The notes beneath the pieces were generated by a model. The model worked only from the letters and a program-made list of their open reading frames with translations. It was not told the DNA's origin and did no database searches. A stretch of 64,000 nucleotides of DNA from Burkholderia cepacia GG4 (GTDB lineage: Bacteria; Pseudomonadota; Gammaproteobacteria; Burkholderiales; Burkholderiaceae), in NCBI RefSeq assembly GCF_000292915.1, contig NC_018514.1, positions 1,178,001-1,242,000 on the forward strand, in the 5' to 3' direction. A program made the position numbers and the translations under genes. Shown piece by piece: positions 1 through 9,493 of this stretch. Numbering within the stretch: the first letter of the stretch is position 1; each line of letters opens with the position of its first letter.

Positions 1-713
<713 letters not shown>

Positions 714-779
714 CGGCGGCATCCGGGTCAGCGATACGCGGCAGCGTAGCGCCGGGCCGGCGAAAACCGGAGTCAACTG

Positions 780-899
780 ATGAAACGCATGGAACGTGCA
801 TGGCACGAAGTCAGCGGCGCTGTCGGCGTCGCGGCGCTGGCCGCGATCGAGAGCGCGCTGGTCCTGGCAATCGTCGTGATGACGGGCGTCGGCCACTGA
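780..899 (+). CDS. 39-residue single-span membrane protein
   Basis: A very short reading frame starting MKRMERAWHEV and continuing into one hydrophobic helix of about 20 residues that ends MTGVGH. The basic, amphipathic N-terminus before the helix suggests a small inner-membrane protein with its N-terminus in the cytoplasm. It lies 66 bases after the preceding small gene. No strong ribosome binding site is visible (CGGAGTCAACTG before the ATG gives GGAG at a usable distance). Function unknown; it could be a non-coding frame, but the sharp polar-to-hydrophobic pattern argues for a real gene. Confidence 0.5.
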   Translation: MKRMERAWHEVSGAVGVAALAAIESALVLAIVVMTGVGH

Positions 900-1055
900 C
901 CGTCGCTTGCGGCCCCGCCCCGGCTGCCGCCGTGGAGGATGTACAAAACGGCTGGCAAATTTCTCCGTGGCCCGGCCGCGTCAGGCCCGATGTGTGCCGA
1001 CCGAACGCGGCACGCGTCCTGCTCCCGGATCGTCTCGCTCACGAAGGAGGCGTTC

Positions 1056-1487
1056 ATGTATCGCGTCAACGAGATCATGTCGCGCGACGTGGTGTGCGTC
1101 GCGCCGACCGACACGATTCGCCATGCGGCCGCATTGATGCAGCGCTTCGACATCGGCGTGCTGCCGGTCTGCGACGGCACCGAACTCGTCGCGATCGTGA
1201 CGGACCGCGACCTTGCGGTGCGCGCACTGTCGCACGGGCATTCCCCCGACACCCCGGTCAAGGCGGTCGCCTCCGCGCCCGTGCAGTGGTGCGTGGAGGA
1301 CGACGGTGTCGGCGATGTGCAGCAGCGGATGGCCGACGTGCAGTTGCACCGGATGCCGGTGCTCGACGGCACGCGGCAGATCGTCGGCATCGTATCGCTG
1401 GGCGACATCGCGACACGCGCAGGCGGCCCGGCACGCGACGAGCTGGCCAATACGCTCGAGGACGTATCGTTGCCGCGCCGCCGCTGA
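1056..1487 (+). CDS. CBS-domain protein
   Basis: A 143-residue protein made almost entirely of two CBS repeats (about residues 8-62 and 75-132), the pair forming one Bateman module. Such modules bind adenine nucleotides and act as energy or stress sensors; stand-alone forms have no catalytic domain. The hallmark strands are visible (VLPVCDGTELVAIVTDRDL in the first repeat, MPVLDGTRQIVGIVSLGDI in the second). An upstream in-frame start at 939 is rejected because AAGGAGG at 1044-1050 sits just before the ATG at 1056. It lies among other small stress-type genes. The nucleotide bound cannot be told from sequence. Confidence 0.88.
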   Translation: MYRVNEIMSRDVVCVAPTDTIRHAAALMQRFDIGVLPVCDGTELVAIVTDRDLAVRALSHGHSPDTPVKAVASAPVQWCVEDDGVGDVQQRMADVQLHRMPVLDGTRQIVGIVSLGDIATRAGGPARDELANTLEDVSLPRRR

Positions 1488-1581
1488 CTTACCCCCTCAC
1501 CAGTGCGCTCGCGCGTCGCGTCGTATGCGCCGCGCCGCTTCGACCAGGAACTTGCGATGACAACGTACCGACCATGCGCGC

Positions 1582-2055
1582 ATGCATACGCGCATGGTCG
1601 GCGACGGCGGCCGCTCGGCCGGCGGGCCGGGGCCCGGCGTGATGGCCGCCCGCACGCTGGAAGGCGAACCCGTGCTGACGTTAGACGGCGACGCTATCGG
1701 CAAGGTCACCCACGTCATGCTCGACGTCCGCTCCGGCCGGATCGCGTACGCGGTCGTGGCGTCGAGCGGTTTTCCGGGACTCGATGACCAGCTGCTCGCG
1801 GTGCCGTGGAACGTGCTGACGCTCGATGTCGAGCGCCGCTGCTTCGTGCTGCCGGTGCCGACCGGGCATGTGCGCGCGGCGCCGGGTTTCGAGAACGATC
1901 GCTGGCCTGTGATAGCGGATCCCGCATGGGCCGAGGCGCTGCACGCGTACTACGGCTCGTCGCCGTACTGGCTGATCGAGGAAGGCGAAACGGCGTTCGA
2001 CTCGCCGCCTTGCGAGGCGTCGCCTGATGGCCCGGAGAACGACACGCGGCACTGA
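1582..2055 (+). CDS. PRC-barrel domain protein
   Basis: A 157-residue protein with a PRC-barrel fold at about residues 22-95: a strand and turn around VLTLDGDAIGKV, then HVMLDVRSGRIAYAVV and LAVPWNVLTLD. PRC-barrel proteins occur in ribosome maturation factors, photosynthetic reaction centres and many small bacterial stress proteins. The acidic C-terminal tail is not conserved in an obvious way. The start is uncertain: ATG at 1582, 1594 and 1642 are all possible and none has a strong Shine-Dalgarno sequence. Linked by position to the CBS gene 94 bases upstream. Function is inferred only at the fold level. Confidence 0.75.
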   Translation: MHTRMVGDGGRSAGGPGPGVMAARTLEGEPVLTLDGDAIGKVTHVMLDVRSGRIAYAVVASSGFPGLDDQLLAVPWNVLTLDVERRCFVLPVPTGHVRAAPGFENDRWPVIADPAWAEALHAYYGSSPYWLIEEGETAFDSPPCEASPDGPENDTRH

Positions 2056-2076
2056 CGCACCGGCTCGCCGTGCGGA

Positions 2077-2721
2077 TCAGTGCGCGGCCGCGATCGCATT
2101 CGCAAGTTCGCGCGCGGCGCTCAGGTGCCTCCTCAACATCGTCAGCGTGCCGGCTGCGAACGCGCGGAGCTGCGGGTCGCGCCCGGTGCGGGCCTCGGCT
2201 TCGTAGAGCCGGATCGCGCCCTCCTGCGCATGCGGCCCCGCCAACGCGATGTAACCCTGGTCGAACGCGCGGCCATGCATGGTTCGCAGCACCGTCACCG
2301 CCGGATCGACGAGCATCCGCGCCTGCACGGGCACGCCCTTTTCCGCGCCGAGCCGGCGCAGTTCGCCGGCAATGCGGCCGTGATCGTCGACCATCCGACG
2401 CGCGAATGCCTTCACGTCCGGATTCGACGACCGATCGAGCGCGAGCTGGCTCGCCTGCAGTTCCGTCTTGCCGATGATGCCCGCCTTGTCGACGAACTCG
2501 GCGTCGATGCCGGTCGGCCGCCGCGTCATGTCCGCCTCGTCGGCGGTCGCGCCGGGCCGCACGACGCCTGGTTCGACCAGAACGGACGAAGCAGGCGGCG
2601 CCTGCGCCGGCACGAATGCCGGTGCGCCGGATACCGTGAGCACGCCCGATACCAGCAAGCACACGGTGCCGGTGAACGTGGCGGTGCGGTGCGGGTTCCG
2701 GTTCGTGCCGTTCGATTTCAT
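2077..2721 (-). CDS. DUF4142 secreted protein
   Basis: A 214-residue protein with an N-terminal hydrophobic segment (about residues 14-35) that looks like a signal peptide or anchor, followed by a helical DUF4142 domain (about 70-210). The family is recognised from FVDKAGIIGKTELQASQLAL, the VKAFARRMVDDH helix and a ferritin-like helical layout. DUF4142 proteins are usually periplasmic or outer-membrane associated and of unknown function. GGAG lies six bases before the ATG. The gene is in line with the histidine-kinase gene (stop at 2770, 48 bases upstream), so the two are probably co-transcribed. Confidence 0.82.
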   Translation of the reverse strand: MKSNGTNRNPHRTATFTGTVCLLVSGVLTVSGAPAFVPAQAPPASSVLVEPGVVRPGATADEADMTRRPTGIDAEFVDKAGIIGKTELQASQLALDRSSNPDVKAFARRMVDDHGRIAGELRRLGAEKGVPVQARMLVDPAVTVLRTMHGRAFDQGYIALAGPHAQEGAIRLYEAEARTGRDPQLRAFAAGTLTMLRRHLSAARELANAIAAAH

Positions 2722-2769
2722 CCGGGTCTCCGTATCTGTCGACGGATCGGGCCGGCGCTTGCCCGCGCG

Positions 2770-4758
2770 TCAGTGGCGCCGTCCGGTTCCACCTTTCGTC
2801 GCGTCGTCGTGCGACACGTCGACGATCACGCCAGCCAGCGTCGGCATGTCGACCGGCTTGCACAGGTACGCATCGAAGCCGGCGGCCATCACACGGCGCC
2901 GGTCCGCCTTGCCCGCATGCGCGGTCACCGCGACGACGGGCAGGTGCTTGCGGCCGTTCGGCAGATGCCGGATGCGGTCCAGCAGCCAGTACCCGTCGCC
3001 GTCCGGCATCGCGAGATCGGACAGCACGACACTCGGGTGCTGCTGCGCGACCGCGTCGAGCGCATCGTGCCCCGATTGCGCGGTCGAGACCTGCGCGCCC
3101 AGCGTCTCGAGCGCCGCCGCAAGGCTTGCGCGCGACGTCGCGTCGTCGTCCACCACCAGCACGCGCTGGCCGTCGAGCGCGACCGCGGTCGACGCGCCGC
3201 TCGGCCGCACCGGGTGACCGTTCGGATCGTCGGCGCCCCAGTCCACCGGCAGCATGACCGTCACGGTCGTGCCGCGCCCGGCGCCTTGGCTCGTCGCCGC
3301 AACCTCGCCGCCGTGCAGCCGCACGATGTTGCGCACGATCGACAGGCCGAGCCCGAGGCCGCGCTTCGGCGACGCGGATGCGCCTTCCGGCCGGTTGAAC
3401 GTGTCGAACAGGTGCGGCAGGCGTTCCGCAGAAATGCCCTGGCCCGTGTCGGCGACCGACAGCCGTACACGCGCGCCGGCCCGGGTCAGCGACACCGTGA
3501 TGCGGCCGCCCGGCGGCGTGAACTTGATCGCGTTCGACAGCAGGTTCGACAGCACCTGGCGCAGGCGCTCGCCGTCCGCGGAGATCACGCAGTTGGACAG
3601 CGCGCACTCCGTCGTCAGCACGAGGTTGTTCGCCTCCGCGGTCGTGCCGAGTTCGCGCACAGCCTCGCGCACGACCCGCACGAGGTCGACCGGTACGCGT
3701 TCGATGCGCATCCGGCCGGTCGCGAGCGACGACGCATCGAGCAGGTCGCCGACCATGTGCGACAGCGACCGCGCGCTGCGATCGATCGCGTCGATCGCCT
3801 GGTGCGAGAATCCCTGGCCGTTGCCGTTGCGCAGCACCTCGACCCAGCCGTAGATGACGTTCAGCGGCGTGCGCAATTCATGCGACACGGTGGCCAGCAG
3901 TTCGTCCTTCAAGCGGTTCGACTCGTCGGCCTGCACGCGTGCGTCGTGCGCGCCGCGCAACGAACGCAGGTCGCGCCGTTCGTCGCGGCGGCGTTCGTGC
4001 GCCTCGCGCAGCGTCATCGACACGCCGGTGCAGTTGCCGTGCGCGTCGACGATCGGCGACGCCGAGAAGGTCGCGCGAAAGCAGCCGCCGTCGGTTCGCA
4101 CGCACAGGATGTCGAGCGCGCCGGCGCTCGCCCGCACGTTCGCGAACGACGCGGGAACCGGATGCAGCCGCAGCCAGCGCGGCGCGATCAGCGTCGTGAC
4201 GTCGTGCCCGATCACCGCCGCCGCGTCGATGCCGAAGATCCGCCGCGCCGCCGGGTTCCAGCTCGTGATCCGCCGTGCGGCATCGACGCCGATGATCGCG
4301 TCGGGCGATGCATCGACCACGCGGCGCAGCAGGCTGTCGTCGGGCGAGCCCGGCGCGGGTGCCGGTTCGTGTCGCGGCGCGCGTGGGTCATCCTCTTCGA
4401 CATCGATGGCGTCGCGCATCCGGTCGTTGGCAAGCAGCGGCTTCACGGCCGTCACGAGCACGCATTCGACGAAGCTGATCGCGACGAATGCGCCGGCCTG
4501 GACGAGCAGCACGGACATCGGCGCATCGCGCCACCACCACGCGCCGATCACGGCCACGCTCGCGGCAGTCGCGGCCAGGCCGCCGCCGAACGACGTCAGC
4601 CACGCCGCGGCAGCGACACCGGCATAAAAAGGCAGCGGCGCAAACGGTTCGTACGCGCCGACGACGTGAATCGCCCACGCCTGCAGCGCAGACGCCAGCG
4701 CGACGGTCAGCACGACCCATGCGCCCTGCCATAACAGCCCACGGGTAAAGGTCCTCAT
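2770..4758 (-). CDS. membrane hybrid sensor histidine kinase/response regulator
   Basis: A 662-residue hybrid kinase. Order: membrane region with about four helices (residues 10-108, DUF4118-like, no sizeable periplasmic domain); PAS domain (about 140-255); linker; HisKA with His293 in SHELRTPLN; HATPase with N-box around 400-412 (LSNLLSNAIKF), G1 at about 437 (ADTGQG) and G2 at about 466 (GLGLGLS); C-terminal receiver (about 532-650) with Asp581 in LSDLAMPDGDG and Lys634 in CKPVD. All catalytic residues are present. No phosphotransfer domain or dedicated response regulator lies alongside, so its output partner is unknown. It probably shares an mRNA with the DUF4142 gene downstream. Confidence 0.92.
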   Translation of the reverse strand: MRTFTRGLLWQGAWVVLTVALASALQAWAIHVVGAYEPFAPLPFYAGVAAAAWLTSFGGGLAATAASVAVIGAWWWRDAPMSVLLVQAGAFVAISFVECVLVTAVKPLLANDRMRDAIDVEEDDPRAPRHEPAPAPGSPDDSLLRRVVDASPDAIIGVDAARRITSWNPAARRIFGIDAAAVIGHDVTTLIAPRWLRLHPVPASFANVRASAGALDILCVRTDGGCFRATFSASPIVDAHGNCTGVSMTLREAHERRRDERRDLRSLRGAHDARVQADESNRLKDELLATVSHELRTPLNVIYGWVEVLRNGNGQGFSHQAIDAIDRSARSLSHMVGDLLDASSLATGRMRIERVPVDLVRVVREAVRELGTTAEANNLVLTTECALSNCVISADGERLRQVLSNLLSNAIKFTPPGGRITVSLTRAGARVRLSVADTGQGISAERLPHLFDTFNRPEGASASPKRGLGLGLSIVRNIVRLHGGEVAATSQGAGRGTTVTVMLPVDWGADDPNGHPVRPSGASTAVALDGQRVLVVDDDATSRASLAAALETLGAQVSTAQSGHDALDAVAQQHPSVVLSDLAMPDGDGYWLLDRIRHLPNGRKHLPVVAVTAHAGKADRRRVMAAGFDAYLCKPVDMPTLAGVIVDVSHDDATKGGTGRRH

Positions 4759-5145
4759 CGTGTCCTTGCATCGCCCCGGCTAGCGTCGTTCGACGGCATG
4801 CCGCCTGGCGGTCGGCAGGTCGCCGAGCGTGCCGGGCGAGCCTGCTGACCCAAGCAACGCGCGTGCCCGGCGCGCGACGCACGGCGGCGCCCGTGCGCAT
4901 GACGGGCACCGTCGTGCCGCTCAGTCATCCACTGCCGTGCCGGGGAATGCGATTTCACTTGCCTTTCGATTTTTCATTGGTTGTCTGTAAAAAGGCAACG
5001 ATGAACCGTGTCGGCTGCTGCGCATCGACCGCGCGGGGCCGCGATCGAGTCTTCCTTGCAGCCTCACCCCGCACATTGGAAATTTCTATACTGCGGCACC
5101 TTTCATGCCGTTTCGCTGTCGATGATAAATATTGCAACCGTGGAA
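4759..5145. other. intergenic region between kinase and sigma-54 activator
   Basis: A divergent intergenic region. The kinase gene starts leftward at 4758 and the activator starts rightward near 5146. It is AT-richer from about 4960 to 5150. It contains a sigma-54-like element at 5095-5108 (separate entry) but no gene I can support. Confidence 0.5.
5095..5108 (+). promoter_or_regulatory. possible sigma-54 (-24/-12) promoter
   Basis: The sequence GGCACCTTTCATGC has GG and GC separated by exactly 10 bases, the spacing required by RpoN. The -24 part reads CGGCAC against the consensus TGGCAC, and the -12 part reads ATGC against TTGC. It would place transcription start near 5120, just upstream of the likely start of the sigma-54 activator gene, suggesting autoregulation. 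This is a pattern match only. Confidence 0.35.
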
Positions 5146-6159
5146 ATGCGCGATGCCGATTTTCAAAACGGCCCGCTAATGCCTATGGGTGATTCTGCCA
5201 ACCGTCCGAAGCCACGCGCCGACCTGCGCCGGCTGTCCGGCCGCTCCGCGGCGATGCGCACGCTGCTCGGCCGTATCGAGAAAATCGCTCCGACCCGCGC
5301 CAGCGTGATGATTGCCGGCGAAAGCGGGGTCGGCAAGGATATCGTCGCGCGCCGGCTGCACGACCTCAGCGAACGCCGCGACGGGCCGTTCGTGCCCGTC
5401 AACTGCGGCGCGATTCCGCCCGACATCGCCGAGGCGCAATTGTTCGGTCACGAGAAAGGCAGCTTCACCGGCGCGATCGCGCAGCGCGAGGGTTTCTTCG
5501 AGGCCGCGTGCGGCGGCACGCTGCTGCTCGACGAGATCGCGGAAATGCCCGCGTCGTTGCAGGTGAAGCTGCTGCGGGCGCTCGAATCGAACACGATCGT
5601 GCGGGTCGGCGGCACCGAGCCGATTCCGCTCGACGTGCGCATCGTGTCGGCGACGCGCCACAATCCGGCCGAAGCCGTGCGCGATGGCCGGCTGCGCGAG
5701 GACCTGTTCTACCGGCTCGCCGCGTTCGCGCTGTACGTGCCGCCGCTGCGCCAGCGCAACGGCGACGTCGAGGCGATCGCGCAGGAATTCGTCGACACGC
5801 TCAACGCGCGGCACCGCTCGCACAAGCGGCTGACCGATGCCGCGATCGCGGCGCTGCGCGCGTATTCGTGGCCCGGCAACGTGCGCGAGCTGTACAACAC
5901 GATCGAGCGCGCGTATATCCTCGCGGACGAAGGCATCGACGTCACGCTGCCGAAGCAGACGATGCTGCCCGACCACACGTCGGACGACGCGATGGCGCTG
6001 CCGCTCGGCGCGACGCTGCACCACGCGCAGCAGCGCTTCATCGCGGCGACGCTGCAGCACTTCGACGGCAACAAGCCGCAAGCCGCGAAAGCGCTCGGCA
6101 TCAGCCTGAAGACGCTCTACAACCGGCTCGCGCTGATGCGCGACAGCGGCCAGGCCTGA
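5146..6159 (+). CDS. sigma-54-dependent transcriptional activator without receiver domain
   Basis: A 337-residue enhancer-binding protein from the chosen ATG. It has the AAA+ sigma-54 interaction domain: Walker A GESGVGKD, the sigma-54 contact loop as GSFTGA (the usual form is GAFTGA), Walker B LLLDEIAEMP, and the R-finger region REDLFYRL. The C-terminal Fis-type helix-turn-helix is at the end (NKPQAAKALGISLKTLYNRL). There is no receiver, PAS or GAF domain before the AAA+ module, so control must come from elsewhere (partner protein or expression level), as for PspF. In-frame ATGs at 5008, 5122, 5146, 5179 and 5185 are possible; 5146 has GTGGA before it and lies downstream of the candidate promoter. 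Confidence 0.85.
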   Translation: MRDADFQNGPLMPMGDSANRPKPRADLRRLSGRSAAMRTLLGRIEKIAPTRASVMIAGESGVGKDIVARRLHDLSERRDGPFVPVNCGAIPPDIAEAQLFGHEKGSFTGAIAQREGFFEAACGGTLLLDEIAEMPASLQVKLLRALESNTIVRVGGTEPIPLDVRIVSATRHNPAEAVRDGRLREDLFYRLAAFALYVPPLRQRNGDVEAIAQEFVDTLNARHRSHKRLTDAAIAALRAYSWPGNVRELYNTIERAYILADEGIDVTLPKQTMLPDHTSDDAMALPLGATLHHAQQRFIAATLQHFDGNKPQAAKALGISLKTLYNRLALMRDSGQA

Positions 6160-6224
6160 GCGCCGCCGCCGCGAGCATCACGGGGGGCGGACCGGCGAAC
6201 GCCGGCCGCGTCACCCGACACCGG

Positions 6225-8024
6225 TCATGCGACCTTGAACTGCCCGACCGTCGTCGCCAGCGCGTTCGCCTGCGTCTGCAGCGCGGTCGCAGCGGCAGTC
6301 GACTGTTCGACCAGCGCCGCGTTCTGCTGGACCATTTCGTCGAGCTGCGTGACCGCGCGATTCACCTCCTGAATGCCGCGCGTCTGTTCGTTCGCCGCGT
6401 GGGTGATCTCGGAAATGATCGTCGTCACGTTGGCGACGTTCGACACGATCTCGCGCATCGTGTCGCCGGCCTGGCGCACCTGCCCCGACCCGGCCGATAC
6501 GCTCGCGACCGTCGACTCGACCAGCACCTTCACCTCGCGCGCCGCCTGCGCGCTGCGCTGCGCGAGACTGCGCACTTCCTGCGCGACGACCGCGAAACCG
6601 CGGCCCTGCTCGCCCGCGCGCGCCGCTTCGACGGCCGCGTTCAGCGCGAGGATGTTGGTCTGGAACGCGATCCCGTCGATCACGCCGATGATGTCGCCGA
6701 TCCGGCCCGACGCTTCCTCGATCTTCTCCATCGTCGACACGACGTCCGACACGACCACACCGCCGTGCGACGCGATCCGCGACGCCGCGGCCGCCCGTTC
6801 GTCGGCCTGGCCCGCAGCCGCGGCCGACTGGCCGACGGTCGCGGTGATCTCTTCCATCGACGCGGCCGTTTCCTCGAGGCTCGCCGCCGCCGATTCGGTG
6901 CGCGACGACAGGTCCTGGTTGCCGGCGGCGATTTCGTTCGCGGCGGTGCGCACCGATTCGCTCGCATCGCGGATCTGGCGCATCACGTCGTTCAGCTTGT
7001 CGACGAAGCTGTTGAACGAGCGCGCGATATCGGCCACCTCGTCGCGGCCTGCGGCCGGCAGGCGCTGCGTCAGGTCGCCCGTGCCCGAGCCGATCGACGC
7101 CATCGCCTGACGCACCTGCGACAGGCGGCGGAACGCGGTCGTGGTGATCGCGCCGACGATCAGCGACGCGACGCCGACGATCACCACCAGTGTGATCAGC
7201 GACGCGGTCAGCAGCGAGCGCATCCCGGCCGTCGCTTCGGATTTGTCGAGCAGGACCAGCGCATACCAGTCGGTGCCCGGCACGGCTTGCGCGCGCACCA
7301 GCTTCGCGTCGCCGCCGACGTGCACTTCGACCGGCGCGGTGGCGGCCGCCAGCGACGCGGCGCTCGTCCCGCCGAGGTCCGGCGACACGTCGGCGACCGG
7401 CTTCAACGTGAGCTTCGCGTCCGGATGCGCGACGACGTGGCCGCTGCTGTCGATCAACATCCCGAAGCTCGCGGGCGTCGGGCGGATCGACTTCACGTTC
7501 GCGATCACGCTGTCCATCGCGACGTCCGCGGCGACGACCCCCTTGAGCGCGCCGTCGCGCAGGATCGGCACCGCAAACGTGACGACCAGGTTGCCGGTGC
7601 CCGCGTCGACGTACGGCGGCGTGACGACCGGCTTGCCGGCCTGCGCGGCCTGCTTGTACCACGGCCGGCCGGTCGGGTCGTAGTCGGGCGGGATGCCGGT
7701 CGGATCGGAGAAATGGAATACCTTGTCCGCGTAGCCCGCGTAGACGTTCGTGAAGCCGCCGGCCGCAGCCATCTGCTTGAACACCGGCAGCGGATCGGGC
7801 GACAGCGCGGCGTCTTGCAGCGACGCGATCATCCGGCTCCGGGTCGCGACCCAGTCGCCGATGCCGACCACGTGGCCGCTCGCGACGGATGTCAGGTTGC
7901 GGTCGATCGCGTCGTCGTTGTACGAATGCGCGATGAAGTAATTGATCAGCGTGGTGGCGGCGAGCGCGAATACGACGATGGCGACGCACGCGGCAAGGAT
8001 GCGGGTGCGAATGGACGAGAACAT
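6225..8024 (-). CDS. methyl-accepting chemotaxis protein (Cache-type)
   Basis: A 599-residue transmembrane chemoreceptor. Layout: TM1 at about 8-30; periplasmic Cache-type ligand domain (about 33-275, with the [13 protein letters not shown] segment typical of the membrane-distal/proximal PAS-like lobes); TM2 at about 278-302; HAMP (about 303-355); cytoplasmic signalling hairpin containing the highly conserved tip [21 protein letters not shown]. It ends QFKVA with no NWETF-type pentapeptide, so CheR/CheB tethering is not expected. The ligand cannot be read from sequence; Cache receptors often bind amino acids or organic acids. A sigma-28-like promoter lies 50 bases upstream. No chemotaxis genes are adjacent, so it is an orphan receptor. 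Confidence 0.93.
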   Translation of the reverse strand: MFSSIRTRILAACVAIVVFALAATTLINYFIAHSYNDDAIDRNLTSVASGHVVGIGDWVATRSRMIASLQDAALSPDPLPVFKQMAAAGGFTNVYAGYADKVFHFSDPTGIPPDYDPTGRPWYKQAAQAGKPVVTPPYVDAGTGNLVVTFAVPILRDGALKGVVAADVAMDSVIANVKSIRPTPASFGMLIDSSGHVVAHPDAKLTLKPVADVSPDLGGTSAASLAAATAPVEVHVGGDAKLVRAQAVPGTDWYALVLLDKSEATAGMRSLLTASLITLVVIVGVASLIVGAITTTAFRRLSQVRQAMASIGSGTGDLTQRLPAAGRDEVADIARSFNSFVDKLNDVMRQIRDASESVRTAANEIAAGNQDLSSRTESAAASLEETAASMEEITATVGQSAAAAGQADERAAAASRIASHGGVVVSDVVSTMEKIEEASGRIGDIIGVIDGIAFQTNILALNAAVEAARAGEQGRGFAVVAQEVRSLAQRSAQAAREVKVLVESTVASVSAGSGQVRQAGDTMREIVSNVANVTTIISEITHAANEQTRGIQEVNRAVTQLDEMVQQNAALVEQSTAAATALQTQANALATTVGQFKVA

Positions 8025-8075
8025 GGTGACGACTCGGTAAGAGAGCGCGAACGCCCGGTGGACGAATTCACCGGG

Positions 8076-8102
8076 TAAACGGCATTCGCGCAGCTTACTT
8101 GA
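8076..8102 (-). promoter_or_regulatory. possible sigma-28 (FliA) promoter for the chemoreceptor
   Basis: Read on the minus strand: TCAAGTAA, 11 bases, GCCGTTTA. The FliA consensus is TAAAGTTT-N11-GCCGATAA, so the spacing is exact, the -10 part matches at 6 of 8 positions and the -35 part at about 5 of 8. It sits about 52 bases before the ATG at 8024. Chemoreceptor genes are commonly in the flagellar late class. Confidence 0.45.
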
Positions 8103-8243
8103 GGTCGTCGTGACAATTCGATGAAACGTATGACGAAACGCGTCGACAACCGTAAGGACGTTGTCAGGACGGTTTCGTGCGGCGGCCAGAAGGGTCGCCG
8201 CTGACGCCGCAGCTCGCGCCGCGCCGGCAGCGGCGACGGTCCG

Positions 8244-8501
8244 TCACAAACGGCGGCTCGTAGCGGCTTCGTCGTGCTCGCGATGCGACGCCCCGCCCGG
8301 CGCGTCGCCGTCGAGTTCGTCCTGCCTTCGCATCCGCTCTCGCAGGTGGCGAATCGCGAACACGTGGATGTAGTCGTGCACGCGCGCATCGGACGACAGC
8401 GCACGCACTTCGTCATCGAGCATCGTGCGCAACTGGTCGGCGCCGATCGCACGTTGTGCGGCGACTTCCTTGAGTGAATCGAGCAAATTGTCCTGTGACA
8501 T
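8244..8501 (-). CDS. DUF3562-like small protein
   Basis: An 85-residue soluble protein resembling the DUF3562 family of Burkholderiales, small helical proteins of unknown role. The core is a helix starting LLDSLKEVAAQ, a second helix with LRTMLDDEVRAL, then DARVHDYIHVFAIRHLRERM, which matches the family's conserved final helix. The C-terminal 20 residues are polar and probably disordered. The start is firm: AGGAG lies seven bases before the ATG on the minus strand. Isolated from its neighbours; stress association is guessed from the surrounding gene types. Confidence 0.7.
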   Translation of the reverse strand: MSQDNLLDSLKEVAAQRAIGADQLRTMLDDEVRALSSDARVHDYIHVFAIRHLRERMRRQDELDGDAPGGASHREHDEAATSRRL

Positions 8502-9082
8502 CGACGGGCTCCTGACGGTCGAGGAACGAAAGGAAAAGATGACGCTACCGGAAGCTTAGAGACTGGACGGCTGCGCGGCGTACGATGCGCCGAAGCATGT
8601 TTGCGCGCGATCAACGGCACCTTGCGTGCCGCCGCGGCGATTCGTCGACGAATCGGTCCGCACACAGATTCGCGGCGCACACGGCCCGCGAACGACTGGA
8701 AGCATTGCCACGCCCCCCGGAGGCGCGACACCGACGCTCACGCGGACGGTGAAACGTCGCGCGACGTCGCTGCAGTGGGAAACTTAGACCGTCCGAAAAC
8801 CTGCGTCAAGCAATGCCATTCGTCAGTCGGAATGGATCGGTTCGCGACGCCCGGCGTGGCACGCGTTCCCGCCGGGAATGGGCCGCCGCAGCCGATCCTC
8901 GCCCTCGCGTGTCAGCGGATTCCGATAGGCCGCGCGCAATGCCTGACAGCGACTTCAGCCCGCGCCGATTGGCAGCGCGCCATGCCCGACCGATACTGAC
9001 GTCATGAACCAGGCGTTCATGACGGGTCATCGCCCAGCCGGCCATCGAGCCGGCACGCGGGGTCCGGTGCAGGAGACCAACC
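8502..9082. other. gene-free stretch with a 23-bp palindrome
   Basis: I find no gene in these 581 bases; the open frames lack ribosome binding sites and domain similarity. The notable element is a perfect inverted repeat at 9001-9023 (separate entry). The right end holds the AGGAG of the next gene. Confidence 0.5.
9001..9023. repeat. perfect 9-bp inverted repeat, likely operator
   Basis: GTCATGAAC, five bases (CAGGC), GTTCATGAC. The arms match perfectly. It lies 60 bases before the ATG at 9083, a position suited to a transcription-factor site. The arm sequence does not match an operator I can name. Confidence 0.55.
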
Positions 9083-9493
9083 ATGGTGGCACATCGCAAC
9101 TTCCCGACCCGAGACGGACAGCGGCGCGCACGCGCGCAATCCGCTCCCGCCGTGTCGGCCGGCATTCGCCAGCCGGAGGATCTCGACGGATTGCTCGCGC
9201 TCGCGCGTGAGTCCGGCTTGCTCGTCACGCTCGACGGGCAGATCGGCCGTGAGAAATACCAGAGCGTCGCGGGCTCGGTGCTCGCGCTGCAGCGATTCGC
9301 CGCCGCACTCTGCGCGCGCGTCGATGCCGCACCGGTCGTTGCGGCACCGCGCCGCAAGACGCGCCCCGGCTGGCCGCGTCTGCGCGATCGCGCACCGGGC
9401 GGACGCGGACGCCCACATGCCGTACGCCGCCGTGCACGTGCCTGCCGGAGCGCCCGCCACCGGCACGACCTGCGGGCATTACACGGCGCCTGA
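9083..9493 (+). CDS. hypothetical protein (136 aa)
   Basis: A conserved-looking N-terminal half with the segment LDGLLALARESGLLVTLDGQIGREKYQSV followed by a helix (LALQRFAAALCARV). This resembles short uncharacterised Burkholderia proteins of about 80-100 residues that I cannot name. After about residue 92 the frame becomes very Arg/Pro-rich, which could mean a disordered tail or an old frameshift that has extended the gene past its original end. AGGAG lies seven bases before the ATG, so the start is good. A GC-rich hairpin begins 14 bases after the stop. Function unknown. Confidence 0.6.
   Translation: MVAHRNFPTRDGQRRARAQSAPAVSAGIRQPEDLDGLLALARESGLLVTLDGQIGREKYQSVAGSVLALQRFAAALCARVDAAPVVAAPRRKTRPGWPRLRDRAPGGRGRPHAVRRRARACRSARHRHDLRALHGA

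Noticed and set aside
2080..4734. 884-residue open frame opposite the hybrid kinase
   Set aside because: Antisense shadow: Arg/His/Gln-rich composition, no domain, no ribosome binding site, and fully overlaps a gene with clear domains.
5508..8078. 856-residue plus-strand frame across the activator and chemoreceptor
   Set aside because: It spans two real genes and the gap between them, with low-complexity composition; a GC-codon artefact.
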